A stretch of DNA of 64,000 nt from Enterococcus diestrammenae (GCF_009933255.1 NZ_MAEI01000052.1:76802-140801); one strand, 5' to 3'; positions 26,467-36,920 are shown, numbered from the stretch's first letter. Made by a program: numbers and translations. Notes: generated by a model from the letters alone, not told the origin.

Positions 26467-28383
26467 CTATTTATTCAGCGCTTCACTGATCAATTTCACG
26501 TAGGCAATCAAGCCCTTAGGTGTCACGTGAATCCCATCCTCATAGAACCAATCTGCACTCCCATTGGATGCATAGGTGTGCCAATCAATGATGGTCAAGT
26601 TGCCGTATTTTTGAGCCATTTCATTCAAGTGATCATTGACGACATTTTGTAGCCGCAAAGATGGGGCATGGACATTGACCCAATACACTTGGCGGTTTCC
26701 GAAGAGTTTGATAAAGCTGTCAAACTGCGCATCGCTAAAGTCGCCGTTGGTCCCTAAACCGATTAAGACCGGATCGTACAACAGGTCTTGTTTTGCCAAA
26801 GATTCAATCAGATCCGAGCTATTCCAGATTTGGCGACTGATATCTGCATCTACGACAGCATTGGGAAAGACATCTTTCAAGCCCTGTGCGGCCCCTAACA
26901 TGACAGAATCCCCAAAGGCTGTAAACTGGAGCTTCTCGGCACTTTTGACTTCATCGAGGCTCAAGTCATAGTTTGTGGCGACTTGTTTCAGCTGCGCTTC
27001 AGACTTGGCTGCTGCTTCCTTATCACTGGAATCGGTCGTCTCTTCCGAAGTAGCGGTGGAATCTGTCGTCTTGCTGGCTTCTTCTTTGGCTTTTTTCTTA
27101 GAAGCCTCCGCGATTTCACGATTTTTCAAGATTTGCTCTTGCATCCGCTGCTGTTCGGCTGTGACATGGTTGGTAGGCGCGATGACAAAGCCCACCACCG
27201 AAACCAGTACCAGCACTAAGCCGGGAAGCAAAAAGGGTTTTTGCTTAGATAAAATCGGTGGGGTAAACCAACCTTTGACAGTTTGCCAAGTTTTAGAATA
27301 GTCGAAGTTTTTCATGCGCTTATCCACTAACTGATAGGATAGCTCTGCACAAATCATGATCAGCAAAAGCTCAATTACCGTATGCAGCCACAGATTGTTG
27401 GAAATATTTTTAACCTTGGATTCATAAAAAATCATCACCGGATATTGGTAAAGGTAAATCCCATAACTCCGCTTACCGATATAAGCAAACACGGGATTAG
27501 TCAGCCATTTGTCAAGGCTTGCCCCTGGGTGAACGACCACCATGATTAAAAGGACCGCCACGATTGAGAGTAAAAACATCCCGCCCCAGTAGATAAAGGT
27601 GTAGTTGGCGTCCAATTTAAAGAAAGCCAGAATCAGAATACCTAAGCTGGCCAGCCCCACCCCATTAAGGATACGCTTGGCTTGTTGGGGAATTTTTGCC
27701 CGTAGCCGGTTTGAAGGCCAAATGAAGGCCGCTGCACTCCCGAGCCAAATGGAAAAAATCCGCGTATCGGTACCGTAATAGACCCTTGTCGGATCAGCCC
27801 CCGGAACGTATTGGACTGCCATCCAGATCGCCGATGCCAAAGCGGCTACAAAGACGATCAGAAAGATAGGCCGGCGTTTTTTCACCAGTAGCATCAATAA
27901 AATAAAGAGCAATGGCCAAATCAAGTAGTTTTGGGCCTCCACCGATAAGTACCAAACATGGGTAAAAGGTGAGGGATTACTGTAACGTTCAAAATAACTC
28001 AAGCCCTGATTGATTTGCCACCAGTTGTTAAAATAACCCAAAGTCGAGATGACCACACCTTTTAAATTGTTTAGCAAATTTCGCTGGAACAAGGTGATAT
28101 AAGTAATGGTGGTCAAAAAGAAAAATACTAGTGGGGGATACAATCGTTTCAAGCGCCGTAGATAAAATTGCTTTAAAGAAATGCGGCCTTCTTGTTCCCA
28201 CTCTTGCCGTAAATGATCGGTAATCAAATAGCCTGAGATGGCAAAAAATAACGGCACGCCGAGGTAACCCCCCCGCATTTTATCTGGCATCAAATGATAT
28301 AAGATGACGCCCACCACCGCCAGCGTCCGCACGCCGTCGAGACCGGTGATGTAGCGACTTTTTTTCAGTCGTTTTGCTTCCAT
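26467..28383 (-). CDS. oatA: Peptidoglycan O-acetyltransferase-like protein (acyltransferase 3 + SGNH)
   Basis: 638 residues. The N-terminal 370 form the ten-helix acyltransferase-3 domain (ITGLDGVRTLAVVGVILYH at the start, then LSVEAQNYLIWP). A Ser/Thr/Glu/Ala/Lys-rich linker follows (about 395-455). The extracellular C-terminal SGNH esterase-like domain has FGDSVMLGA, GLGTNGD and DGIHVTPKG, supplying the Ser and Asp/His of the triad. This is the OatA architecture, which acetylates N-acetylmuramic acid and gives lysozyme resistance. A second such protein lies at 39280. The ATG at 28383 has GGA seven bases upstream. Confidence 0.9.
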   Translation of the reverse strand: MEAKRLKKSRYITGLDGVRTLAVVGVILYHLMPDKMRGGYLGVPLFFAISGYLITDHLRQEWEQEGRISLKQFYLRRLKRLYPPLVFFFLTTITYITLFQRNLLNNLKGVVISTLGYFNNWWQINQGLSYFERYSNPSPFTHVWYLSVEAQNYLIWPLLFILLMLLVKKRRPIFLIVFVAALASAIWMAVQYVPGADPTRVYYGTDTRIFSIWLGSAAAFIWPSNRLRAKIPQQAKRILNGVGLASLGILILAFFKLDANYTFIYWGGMFLLSIVAVLLIMVVVHPGASLDKWLTNPVFAYIGKRSYGIYLYQYPVMIFYESKVKNISNNLWLHTVIELLLIMICAELSYQLVDKRMKNFDYSKTWQTVKGWFTPPILSKQKPFLLPGLVLVLVSVVGFVIAPTNHVTAEQQRMQEQILKNREIAEASKKKAKEEASKTTDSTATSEETTDSSDKEAAAKSEAQLKQVATNYDLSLDEVKSAEKLQFTAFGDSVMLGAAQGLKDVFPNAVVDADISRQIWNSSDLIESLAKQDLLYDPVLIGLGTNGDFSDAQFDSFIKLFGNRQVYWVNVHAPSLRLQNVVNDHLNEMAQKYGNLTIIDWHTYASNGSADWFYEDGIHVTPKGLIAYVKLISEALNK

Positions 28384-28433
28384 AATCAATTCCAACTTTT
28401 CTATATAAAATTAGGGGTAACCAAGCACCAAGA

Positions 28434-29309
28434 TCAAAAATCTTCTTCGTAAAAACGGCCCAAAATCTGGACATTATCCGCGATACTGACAAAAGCGTGA
28501 GGATCAGCTGACTTCATCGCCTCCCGCAACATCGGCAATTCAAAACGGGTGACCACTGTCAACAGCACCGTTTGCTTGTCATGTTTGTAGGCTCCTTCTG
28601 CTTCGTTGATAATCGTAATCCCCCGCCGCAATTTTTTTTGGATATTGTGAATTACTTTTTCCGGGTGGCGCGTGATAATGATGACTTGCATCTTCTTTTG
28701 TTTCGTATAGACGGCATCGGTGACTTTGCCAGAGACAAAAATCGCGATAGCACTATACAAAGCATATTTCCAACCAAATAAAAGACCCGCCGCAATCATA
28801 ATCAGCAAATTAAAAGTAATCGAAATCGAGCCAATCGTTTTGCCAGTTTTTTTGCGAATGGCAATACTGACAAAATCCAGTCCACCGGAGGATAACCCAC
28901 TTTTCAATGTGTACCCAACCCCAGCACCCATGATGGCTCCACCAAAAATGGCGCAGATAATCGGGTCCGTGGTCAAAGTCTCTTCCGGCATGATTTGCAT
29001 AAATAATGACGTCAAGACGACTGTAATCCCTGTAAAAATCGTAAACTTGTGGCCGATTTTAAACCAGCCGAGTAAAAATAATGGCAAATTCAATAATAAT
29101 AAGGTCGCAGAGACCGGGACGTGCACCCCAATCAAATCTTCTGACAAGGTGGTCAAAATTTGCGCTACCCCGGTAATCCCCGACGAATAAATCTGACCTG
29201 GCTGATAAAAAAAATTGACACCAATCGAGGCCAAGATGGCGTAGACTACCGAGTAGGAAAATTTCTGGGCATAGTCTGCGTGGGGGAATAATTTGAACAG
29301 TTTATCCAT
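28434..29309 (-). CDS. YitT family membrane protein (DUF161 + DUF2179)
   Basis: 291 residues: five or six hydrophobic helices in the first 200 residues (with GGAIMGAGVGYTLKSGLSSGG around 125-145), then a soluble C-terminal DUF2179 domain (VIIITRHPEKV...GITIINEAEGAY). Family function is not known. It precedes oatA by 50 bases in the same direction, so the two may be cotranscribed. Confidence 0.9.
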   Translation of the reverse strand: MDKLFKLFPHADYAQKFSYSVVYAILASIGVNFFYQPGQIYSSGITGVAQILTTLSEDLIGVHVPVSATLLLLNLPLFLLGWFKIGHKFTIFTGITVVLTSLFMQIMPEETLTTDPIICAIFGGAIMGAGVGYTLKSGLSSGGLDFVSIAIRKKTGKTIGSISITFNLLIMIAAGLLFGWKYALYSAIAIFVSGKVTDAVYTKQKKMQVIIITRHPEKVIHNIQKKLRRGITIINEAEGAYKHDKQTVLLTVVTRFELPMLREAMKSADPHAFVSIADNVQILGRFYEEDF

Positions 29310-29530
29310 GATAATTGAGCATCCTCATTTCACTCTTACTTGCGTCACTAACAAAAGTTTGGCTACATTTAGCAGTTTCCCTTCCCAGACACAGTTCAAT
29401 TATAAGGGGAAAGTGACAAAAACAAAAGGAGAAGCCGAGCGCCTTATAAAAATGATAGATAAACAGCTTTTAGCTTCCGACTATTTTTGTTGTTTTGATG
29501 AAATGGTAGGCTTTGGCTTCATAGCCTGAT

Positions 29531-29553
29531 GGTAGCTAGACCGGCAAATGCCA
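29531..29553 (-). repeat. Short fragment of the dispersed repeat (copy E)
   Basis: A 23-base block beginning GGTAGCTAGACCGGCAAATG is identical to the reverse complement of 36915-36937 (copy B). Weak similarity continues to the right (CATTTCTAGC against CATTTTGCTAGC of copy C). It lies in a 459-base gap (29310-29768) that otherwise holds only the aspS terminator. Confidence 0.7.
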
Positions 29554-29667
29554 CTCCGCTAAAGCCATCATTTCTAGCGCAAAAGTCGCGCATCGAGTTT
29601 TATCACAGGCAAATTTCATTAAAGCAATTTTCGCGAAATCAACTAATGTGCTTGCGACACTCGCCTC

Positions 29668-29717
29668 AAAAAAAGCCCAACTTCTTGATGCCGTATTTTG
29701 GCACTCAGAAGTTGGAC
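29668..29717 (-). terminator. Terminator of hisS-aspS
   Basis: Minus-strand stem GTCCAACTTCTG...CAAGAAGTTGGGC followed by seven Ts, about 50 bases downstream of the aspS stop codon. Confidence 0.88.
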
Positions 29718-29768
29718 GATATCAATCATTAATTACATATATATACTTTTTATTTTCAAAAGAAAAGA

Positions 29769-31538
29769 TTATTCTTCTACTTTGGTCACATCAATGCTCA
29801 ATTCGAACAATTGTAATGGCGACACGGTACTTGGAGCTTCCGTCATCGGATCCATCGCTTTCCCGTTTTTAGGAAAGGCGATGACTTCACGAATATTGTC
29901 TTCACCAGCCAATAGCATAACGAAGCGATCCAAACCGATAGCGATCCCTCCCAGTGGTGGGAAACCATAATCCAAAGCCTCCAACAAGAAACCAAATTGC
30001 TCTTGCATGGCTTCATCGCTAAAGCCCAAAGTGCGGAACATCTGCTCTTGTAGTTCCCGTGTATGAATACGCAAGGAACCGCCACCTAGTTCATAACCAT
30101 TTAATACGATATCGTAGGCTTCTGCATATACTTTTTCTGGTGCGGTAGCTAACAATTCGACATCTTCGGCTTTTGGCATGGTAAATGGATGATGGGCTGA
30201 GACATAGCGACCTTCTTCTTCGCTATATTCAAACTGTGGCCAGTCGGTGATCCACAGGTAGTTGAATTTACTTTCGTCAATCAAACCTAACTCTTTTCCA
30301 AGCTTAGAACGAACAGCTCCTAATGCGGCGGAGACAACGGCATAGTTGTCTGCTCCAAACATCAGCAAGTCGCCAACTTCAGCATCGGTGGCTGCGATAA
30401 TTGCATCTTGTTTGTCACCAAAGAATTTCGCGATAGGCCCTTTTAAGCCTTCTTCTTCGACTTTCAACCAAGCCAAACCTTTCGCCCCAAATTGACCGAC
30501 ATATTTCCCTAAGTTATCCATGTCTTTACGGGAATACTTGCTGGCAGCGCCCTTGGCATTTAGAGCTTTGACGACGCCTCCTTGATCCAAAGCCATTTGG
30601 AAGACCTTAAAGTCCACGTCTTTTACCACATCAGAAATGTCGATTAACTCCATCGCAAAACGCGTGTCAGGTTTGTCAGAACCATAGCGAGCCATGGCAT
30701 CATCATAAGTCATACGTGGGAAAGGCAAGGTAACGTCGATGCCCTTGACCTCTTTCATGACTTTGGCAATCAAGCCTTCTGTAATTTCTTGAATTTCAGC
30801 CATGTCCAAGAAACTCATTTCCATATCGATTTGAGTGAATTCTGGTTGGCGGTCTCCCCGCAAATCTTCATCTCGGAAACAACGGGCCACTTGGTAGTAA
30901 CGGTCAAAGCCAGCTGACATCAACAATTGCTTAAAGATTTGTGGTGATTGCGGTAAAGCATAGAAATGACCAGGGTGTACCCGTGATGGCACCAAGTAAT
31001 CCCGCGCACCTTCTGGAGTGGATTTACCCAAATAAGGCGTTTCGATATCCAAGAAACCCAAGTCATCCAAATAATTACGAACGGCATGGGTGATTTTGTG
31101 ACGCATGATCAAGTTTTGGGTCATCTTAGGCCGACGCAAGTCCATCACACGGTTTTTCAAACGGGTTTCATCACTGATCATTTGATCGTCTTCGATTGCA
31201 AATGGTGGTGTCTTGGCCCGGTTCAAAATCGTGATATCAGTAGCCATGATTTCAAAAGCACCGGTAGCCATTTTCGGATTGACTGCTTCAGGCGCCCGGT
31301 GTTCCACGATACCAGTCACTTCAATGACAAATTCGCTACGACATTTGTCGGCAATTTCCCATGCTTCGCGATCTTTTTCAGGATTAAAGACGACTTGCAC
31401 GATTCCTTCCCGGTCTCGCAAATCAATAAAGATTACGCCACCTAAATCCCGGCGCTTTTGTACCCAACCTTTCAAAGTAACGGTTTGATCCACTTGTGCT
31501 TCTGATACTAAACCGCAGTAAATTGTCCGTTTTGCCAT
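29769..31538 (-). CDS. aspS: Aspartyl-tRNA synthetase
   Basis: 589-residue class IIb synthetase charging tRNA-Asp in the cytosol. An N-terminal OB-fold anticodon domain ([15 protein letters not shown]) leads to motif 2 [16 protein letters not shown] and the substrate loop [11 protein letters not shown]. The bacterial GAD insertion is present (about 290-410), and motif 3 is [11 protein letters not shown] near the end. ATG at 31538 is chosen because GGGGGA lies seven bases upstream; two upstream ATGs are too close to that site. It follows hisS by 62 bases and shares its T-box. Confidence 0.97.
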   Translation of the reverse strand: MAKRTIYCGLVSEAQVDQTVTLKGWVQKRRDLGGVIFIDLRDREGIVQVVFNPEKDREAWEIADKCRSEFVIEVTGIVEHRAPEAVNPKMATGAFEIMATDITILNRAKTPPFAIEDDQMISDETRLKNRVMDLRRPKMTQNLIMRHKITHAVRNYLDDLGFLDIETPYLGKSTPEGARDYLVPSRVHPGHFYALPQSPQIFKQLLMSAGFDRYYQVARCFRDEDLRGDRQPEFTQIDMEMSFLDMAEIQEITEGLIAKVMKEVKGIDVTLPFPRMTYDDAMARYGSDKPDTRFAMELIDISDVVKDVDFKVFQMALDQGGVVKALNAKGAASKYSRKDMDNLGKYVGQFGAKGLAWLKVEEEGLKGPIAKFFGDKQDAIIAATDAEVGDLLMFGADNYAVVSAALGAVRSKLGKELGLIDESKFNYLWITDWPQFEYSEEEGRYVSAHHPFTMPKAEDVELLATAPEKVYAEAYDIVLNGYELGGGSLRIHTRELQEQMFRTLGFSDEAMQEQFGFLLEALDYGFPPLGGIAIGLDRFVMLLAGEDNIREVIAFPKNGKAMDPMTEAPSTVSPLQLFELSIDVTKVEE

Positions 31539-31600
31539 GTTCATTTCCCCCATTTGTATTGTAATAAGCTAGTCGTGACTCTAGCAAAGTGCTTATTTTT

Positions 31601-32908
31601 TTAGTCTTCTGAATCCATCATCATCATCGTCATTTCATCATAGACATCGTCAAAGTGTTCATAGATATCGGTCAACGAGAAGGCTTTTTCCTGACGACTT
31701 GCCATCCCTTTGACGTTGATGATTCCTTGTTCCAATTCATTGCCACCGATGGTCAAGACTAGCTTAGCACCAGCTTTATCAGCAGATTTAAACTGGGCTT
31801 TGGCTTTGCGTCCCATCACGTCTCGATCAGCAGAAAAGCCGAAGTTTCGAATCGCCTGAACGACTTTCAAAGCAGCCACATTGGTTTCTTCCCCAAGGCT
31901 GACCACATAGGCATCCAATTCGTTCAACGCTGGCAAGACGACTTCTTCTGATTCCAAGGTTAGCAAAATCCGCTCAACCCCCATCGCAAAACCAAAAGCC
32001 GGTGTCGGTTCGCCACCGAGTTCTTCAACTAAGTGGTCATAGCGTCCTCCTGCACAAATCGTGGCTTGCGCTCCCATACCAGGCGCATCACTCATGATTT
32101 CGAAAATCGTATGGGTATAATAATCCAAGCCTCGGACCATATTGCTATCGACTTCATAGCTGATTTCCAGCGCATCCAGCATTTCCTTCACTGCTTCAAA
32201 ATGGACTTTCGCGGCCTCGCTTAAGTAATCCAAAATCGATGGCGCTTCAGCCACAAATTGTTTATCCCGTTTGTCCTTAGAATCGAGAACTCGCAGTGGA
32301 TTTTCATGTAGCCGTCGTTGGGAATCTTCACTGAGTTCAGCAAAATGTGGTTCCAAATAAGCAATCAAAGCTTCTCGATACGCTTGACGGGTTTCTTTGT
32401 CCCCTAATGAATTGATTACCAGGCGAATTTGTTGGATGCCCAATTGTTTGAAAAAGTCCAAAGCCATCGCCATGGTCTCCACGTCCGTCGCTGGATTTGC
32501 TGAGCCAAATGCTTCCACCCCGATTTGATGGAACTGACGCAAACGGCCTTTTTGGGGACGTTCGTAGCGGAACATCGGACCAGTGTAAAACATTTTGTAA
32601 GGCTTTGGAAATTCTGGACCGTAAAGTTTGTTTTCGACATAAGCCCGCACGATTGGGGCAGTGCCTTCTGGACGCAAGGTCACATGACGTTCGCCTTTGT
32701 CATAAAAATCATACATTTCCTTAGACACGATGTCGGTAGTATCCCCAACACTCCGGGAAATTACTTCATAGTGTTCAAAAATTGGCGTGCGGATTTCTTG
32801 GTATTGATAATCCCGAAACAACAAGCGAGCTGTCTCTTCAATAAATTGCCACTTTTCCGAAACTCCTGGCAAAATATCATTGGTACCTTTTGGACGTTGA
32901 AAATTCAT
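31601..32908 (-). CDS. hisS: Histidyl-tRNA synthetase
   Basis: 435-residue class IIa synthetase. Typical N-terminus [13 protein letters not shown]; motif 2 [14 protein letters not shown] (about residues 80-93) with [11 protein letters not shown]; histidine-A motif [13 protein letters not shown] (about 257-269); and a C-terminal anticodon-binding domain. The acidic tail has Met-Met-Met-Met. ATG at 32908 has AAGGAG eight bases before it. First gene of the hisS-aspS operon, preceded by a T-box leader. Confidence 0.97.
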   Translation of the reverse strand: MNFQRPKGTNDILPGVSEKWQFIEETARLLFRDYQYQEIRTPIFEHYEVISRSVGDTTDIVSKEMYDFYDKGERHVTLRPEGTAPIVRAYVENKLYGPEFPKPYKMFYTGPMFRYERPQKGRLRQFHQIGVEAFGSANPATDVETMAMALDFFKQLGIQQIRLVINSLGDKETRQAYREALIAYLEPHFAELSEDSQRRLHENPLRVLDSKDKRDKQFVAEAPSILDYLSEAAKVHFEAVKEMLDALEISYEVDSNMVRGLDYYTHTIFEIMSDAPGMGAQATICAGGRYDHLVEELGGEPTPAFGFAMGVERILLTLESEEVVLPALNELDAYVVSLGEETNVAALKVVQAIRNFGFSADRDVMGRKAKAQFKSADKAGAKLVLTIGGNELEQGIINVKGMASRQEKAFSLTDIYEHFDDVYDEMTMMMMDSED

Positions 32909-33047
32909 AATCAAAACTCCTTTTTTATTGAAACTGCGACAAAAACCATTTGAAAAGATTGGAAAGACACGCGTTCGTGAAGTCAAAAACCGTTAGACTT
33001 AGACCAATAGAAGCTCACTTGAGGCATTTCTATCCTGCCTTAGCGAC

Positions 33048-33307
33048 AAAAAAACCGCCCTCCTGCCGATATTCGACACAAGGGCGGATGACTAGTCATA
33101 CGCGGTACCACCTGGTTTTCGAGGATCTGCCTTACATGATTGGCGCGATCTCCCTCTCGAGTGTAACGTACTCAAAACGGAACGGCTTTGCACGCGTTCA
33201 TCTCCGGAATGTCTTTCGCCAGTCGGGGTAAGGGACTTCCAGCCATGTTCCCTCTCTCTGAAAAACCTGCCAACTGTTTACTCTTTCCATCACAGATTGT
33301 TGATATT
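33048..33307 (-). promoter_or_regulatory. T-box riboswitch controlling hisS-aspS
   Basis: On the minus strand the conserved antiterminator bulge sequence CCAGGTGGTACCGCG lies at 33101-33115. A GC-rich terminator follows (CCGCCCTTGTG...AGGAGGGCGG, then seven Ts, 33048-33087). About 95 bases into the transcript the specifier region reads AAAGACATTCC. GAC (Asp) and CAT (His) overlap there at 33209-33213. Uncharged tRNA would stabilise the antiterminator and allow hisS-aspS expression. The hisS start is about 140 bases downstream. Confidence 0.92.
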
Positions 33308-33313
33308 AACACA

Positions 33314-33342
33314 AATCTACTAGACTCTGTGAAAAAAGTCAA
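33314..33342 (-). promoter_or_regulatory. Promoter of the hisS-aspS T-box transcript
   Basis: -35 TTGACT (33337-33342), 17-base spacer, -10 TAGATT (33314-33319), placing the start of the T-box leader near 33307. Confidence 0.65.
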
Positions 33343-33590
33343 GCCGTTTTCATTGGACCCTCTCGTAAAATAAGCATAACACTAGCCCTGTGAGTTTGAT
33401 TGATACGACCTAGCACCGGCACAAATAACACAAATCAAGAATCATTTCACCATCTACCTCCAGGAAAAGTTTCCCTTTACCAACTGATTTTTTCCTACGC
33501 TGATCTCTCACCAAAAATTCTTTGCAAATCCCCAAACCCATGATAAGCTAAAAAAAATTAGGGCCAATTCCCTATTAAGGAGGCACCAAC

Positions 33591-34037
33591 ATGATTTCAC
33601 CTTATCCAGGTTATTTACGCGAACCCCACTACTATGAAACAGATCAAATGGGGATCATCCACCATTCCAATTACATTCGTTGGTTTGAAGAGGCCCGCAT
33701 CGATTTACTGACTTTTCTCGGCATGCCTTTTCACACTCTGGAAGCTGCTGGGATTAGTGTCCCGGTTGTCGCTGTCGATTGCCAATACAAAAACATGATC
33801 CATTATGGCGACCGGGTCCGCATCGAAGTCTATGTACAACAGTATACTGGTACTCGTATGGATTTTGCTTATCGCGTATACGATGACAAAACTGAGCAAT
33901 TGATGACTACCGGTAGTAGCAAACATTGCTTCATCGCCACCGAAAAAAATCGACTCACTTCTCTTAAGAAGACCGCCCCAGCGTTTCATGAAGTTTTCCA
34001 ACAATTCGCCGAAATTCAGCCGGAGCCCCAAGCTTAA
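33591..34037 (+). CDS. Acyl-CoA thioesterase, YbgC/4HBT hotdog family
   Basis: 148 residues with the 4-hydroxybenzoyl-CoA thioesterase signature YYETDQMGIIHHSNYIRWFEEAR; the Asp in ETDQMG is the catalytic residue of the family. Length is typical. It probably hydrolyses short- or medium-chain acyl-CoA. AAGGAGG precedes the ATG. The 220 bases upstream to the T-box promoter hold no visible gene. Confidence 0.9.
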   Translation: MISPYPGYLREPHYYETDQMGIIHHSNYIRWFEEARIDLLTFLGMPFHTLEAAGISVPVVAVDCQYKNMIHYGDRVRIEVYVQQYTGTRMDFAYRVYDDKTEQLMTTGSSKHCFIATEKNRLTSLKKTAPAFHEVFQQFAEIQPEPQA

Positions 34038-34150
34038 TTACCTAATTTTTTTAAGAGATTTTTTTGATTGGCTTATAGTGTTATTTATCCGCCTTCTTTG
34101 TTATACTAAGTTCGTGAGTTTTCACACAATAGATAACGGAGGGTCAATGA

Positions 34151-35701
34151 ATGAAAAAAACTTTAGGGAAACTGTTGACACTGTCAGCTATTTTACTGAT
34201 GGCAGGCTGTTCTTCTGATCAACAAACCAACTCGTCAAGCACAAACACTGTGAAGGAATCAACTAGCAAAACAGAACAAACCACGACGGCTTCCACAGCT
34301 GCTTCCAGCGATGCGACTTCTGGCGCTTCAGCACAAGAATACACGGATCCAGCTGAAATGAAAGATACCTATGATGTCGTCATCGTCGGTGCTGGTGGTG
34401 CTGGGATGGCTGCTGCCCTTTCTGCCAAAGAAGCAGGTGCCAATCCAGTTATTTTAGAAAAAATGCCGATTGCCGGTGGGAACACGTTAAAATCTTCTGC
34501 TGGGATGAATGCCTCAGAAACTAAATTCCAAGATGCTCAAGGAATTAAAGATAGCAATGACAAATTCTATGAAGAATCACTAGCCGGTGGTGGCGGCACC
34601 AATGATCCTCAACTGCTCCGCTATTTAGTCGATCATTCAGCCGCAGCCATTGATTGGTTGGATTCGATGGATATCACGCTGGACAATTTGACCACCACTG
34701 GGGGCATGAGCGTCAAACGGACCCACCGCCCTACAGACGGGTCAGCTGTCGGGGAATATTTGGTAGACGGTCTCTTGCGCAACGTTCATGAAAATGAAAT
34801 TCCTTTATTCGTCAATTCAGACGTCGTCAAAATCAACGAAGCGGATGGAACCGTCAACGGCGTACAAGTCAAAGTCGATGGCAAAGAAAAAACCATTGCT
34901 GCCAAAGCGGTCATCGTAACCACTGGTGGTTTCGGTGCCAACATGGATATGATTGAACAATACAAACCGGAACTTAAAGGCTATGTCACGACTAACCAAG
35001 AAGGCTCCACCGGTGATGGGATCAAAATGATTGAAGCTTTAGGCGGCCAAACCGTGGATATGGATCAAATCCAAATTCACCCTACCGTTGATCAAACGAA
35101 ATCGTTATTGATTACTGAAGCCGTTCGAGGAGAAGGTGCCATCTTAGTCAATCAAGCAGGCAAACGTTTCTTCAACGAAATGGAAACCCGCGATAAAGTC
35201 TCCGCAGCAATCATTGACTTACCTGAAAAATCTGCTTGGTTAGTCTTTGATGCCGGCGTCAAAGAACGAGTCAAAGCCATCGATTTCTATGAAAAATCCG
35301 GTCTGGTCAAATCAGCCGATACTATCGAAGCCTTGGCCAAAGAAATCGATATGCCAGAAGCTGATTTGAAAGCAACTCTGGACACTTGGAACAAAGCGGT
35401 AGCGGATAAAGATGATGCCCAATTCGGTCGTACCACCGGGATGGACAATGACTTATCAAAAGCGCCATATTATGCCATCGCGATTGCACCAGGGATTCAC
35501 CATACGATGGGCGGCGTGAAAATCAACACGGAAACTCAAGTTATCGGTGAAGGTGACAAAGCCATCCCTGCGCTATATGCCGCTGGCGAAGTCACTGGTG
35601 GTATTCACGGGAACAACCGTATCGGCGGAAATGCTGTAGCCGATATCATCATCTTCGGCCGTCAAGCTGGAACCCAAGCAGCAAAATATGCCGTGAAATA
35701 A
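34151..35701 (+). CDS. FAD-dependent reductase lipoprotein (fumarate reductase/flavocytochrome c type)
   Basis: 516 residues. A lipoprotein signal ends in LMAGC (Cys20), followed by a Ser/Thr linker, so the enzyme is anchored outside the membrane. The FAD_binding_2 domain starts at about 74 (DVVIVGAGGAGMAAALSAKEAG). Fumarate-reductase-type residues are seen in IQIHPTV, VRGEGAILVN and GIHHTMGGVKI, and the C-terminal FAD motif is NRIGGNAVADIIIFGR. The FMN_bind domain of flavinylated extracellular reductases is missing, so electrons must come from another protein. Substrate could be fumarate, urocanate or similar. Confidence 0.85.
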   Translation: MKKTLGKLLTLSAILLMAGCSSDQQTNSSSTNTVKESTSKTEQTTTASTAASSDATSGASAQEYTDPAEMKDTYDVVIVGAGGAGMAAALSAKEAGANPVILEKMPIAGGNTLKSSAGMNASETKFQDAQGIKDSNDKFYEESLAGGGGTNDPQLLRYLVDHSAAAIDWLDSMDITLDNLTTTGGMSVKRTHRPTDGSAVGEYLVDGLLRNVHENEIPLFVNSDVVKINEADGTVNGVQVKVDGKEKTIAAKAVIVTTGGFGANMDMIEQYKPELKGYVTTNQEGSTGDGIKMIEALGGQTVDMDQIQIHPTVDQTKSLLITEAVRGEGAILVNQAGKRFFNEMETRDKVSAAIIDLPEKSAWLVFDAGVKERVKAIDFYEKSGLVKSADTIEALAKEIDMPEADLKATLDTWNKAVADKDDAQFGRTTGMDNDLSKAPYYAIAIAPGIHHTMGGVKINTETQVIGEGDKAIPALYAAGEVTGGIHGNNRIGGNAVADIIIFGRQAGTQAAKYAVK

Positions 35702-35731
35702 CTATCGTAAAAGTTGAATGAGAATGAAGAG

Positions 35732-35762
35732 CAGGTCCCGTTGTTGCGGGGCCTGTTTTTTA
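35732..35762 (+). terminator. Terminator of the FAD lipoprotein gene
   Basis: CAGGTCCCG pairs with CGGGGCCTG (one wobble), six-base loop, then six Ts, 30 bases after the stop. Confidence 0.85.
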
Positions 35763-35818
35763 ATCTTAAAAATAAGGCATGTATTTCTAAAATTTTCGTT
35801 CTTGAGCTATTCTCGAAG

Positions 35819-36388
35819 TTATTTTCCTATTTCTTTCGCAGTATTTCTTTGAGATGTCTTCAGCCATTTCAAGAGTTTTTCTCGATCCACTAGCTGAACA
35901 CCATTACGTAAGGCCATTTTACGAGCAGCGACCGTAAAATGGCTATTCGTCACCACATAAACTTCCTCCAAACGATAAAAAGCTTTGCCCGAATAGGCTT
36001 ATTGAATGGCTCTAATTCCGACTTGATTGCGATAACGTTTGCACTGAAGACCAATGTTTCGGCCCGATTTTGTCACTGCCAAAACATCGATACCGTAATC
36101 CCCAACTGTTTGTGTTAGGCGAATTTGAGAACAACCAAGATTTTTTAATAGAACCCCACAAAATTTTTCGAAAGCTAGGCCATCCATTTGATCGATATCA
36201 GAAAAGTTCCAATTAGCCGCCAACATCTTGCTTTGTTTTTTCTGATACCTCCGCCAAAATAGTTTGGCTACCCAAATAACAGCTAACATACCAAAATAAG
36301 GCAAAAAAACCTGTATGAATAGTTGGAATCCCTGGATTATACTATCTATTTGCTTTTGTAACGTTAACGATTCGGCAAGATTGGACAT
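35819..36388 (-). pseudogene. Mrr-like restriction endonuclease gene with internal stop
   Basis: An N-terminal membrane helix (about residues 20-45) is followed by a PD-(D/E)xK nuclease core: DGLAFEKFCGVLL, GIDVLAVTKSG and LQCKRY. The frame meets TAA at 35999-36001 directly after GIRAIQ. The same frame then continues for 59 more codons with obvious homology to the C-terminal part of the same domain (GKAFYRLEEVYVVTNSHFT, then NGVQLVDREKLLKWL) to a TAA at 35819. A GAA-to-TAA change would explain it. The upstream 129 residues could still be translated, but would lack the last part of the fold. Sequencing error remains possible. Confidence 0.85.
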
Positions 36389-36451
36389 CTCCTCAACTCC
36401 TTTGCTACTAAATACGCAAATTAGCTCTCAACTTTTATGTAAGCCACTAAG

Positions 36452-36535
36452 AAAGCCAGCCGGACTCGCTTCCGGAGCATCCCTCGGGTGGTAGTGGAAC
36501 CGGCAAATGCCAGCCAAAGAACAGTTGTCATTTTG
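36452..36535 (+). repeat. Dispersed repeat, copy C
   Basis: Starts AAAGCCAGCCGG and ends ACAGTTGTCATTTT. It matches 63893-63974 (copy D) along its whole length, including CTTCCGGAG, TCCCTCG and GTAGTGG. Around four in five positions agree by eye. The block ACCGGCAAATGCCA is also shared with the A/B/E family, in which it appears as GACCGG. Confidence 0.8.
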
Positions 36536-36610
36536 CTAGCTCACCTTAGCGATTTTTGCTTATTAGATGAACTGTATGCGATATGCTCCTTTAGCCCTCG
36601 GATAGCCTTG

Positions 36611-36634
36611 ACACTACTACCCGAGACATTCTCC
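36611..36634 (-). repeat. Inverted partial copy of repeat C/D
   Basis: Reverse complement GGAGAATGTCTCGGGTAG plus TAGTGT matches the GGAGAATCCCTCGAG...TAGTGG part of copies C and D. With copy C it forms a pair of inverted arms about 110 bases apart. Confidence 0.6.
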
Positions 36635-36920
36635 TCCAACAAATCCTTGTTTTGTCGATAAGTGCTTGATTTTCTTTGCTCCTTAGTCTTTCTATGAAGA
36701 TAGCAAGCATCTCGTGAAAAAGGTGAGATTTAGCGGAAATGAATTGGGTTGACAGTAACTTTAAAGATGTGTAATGAATTACTTAGAGTTGTGGTGCGTG
36801 CACCACTACTCTAGGTTTGAATGCGCAAGTCAAAGCTAAAAGTGCGTTTGCACAGACAGTTACATCTAAGCAGAAACCGCTAAGATGAACTAGCAATGAC
36901 AAATTGTTTGTATTTGGCAT

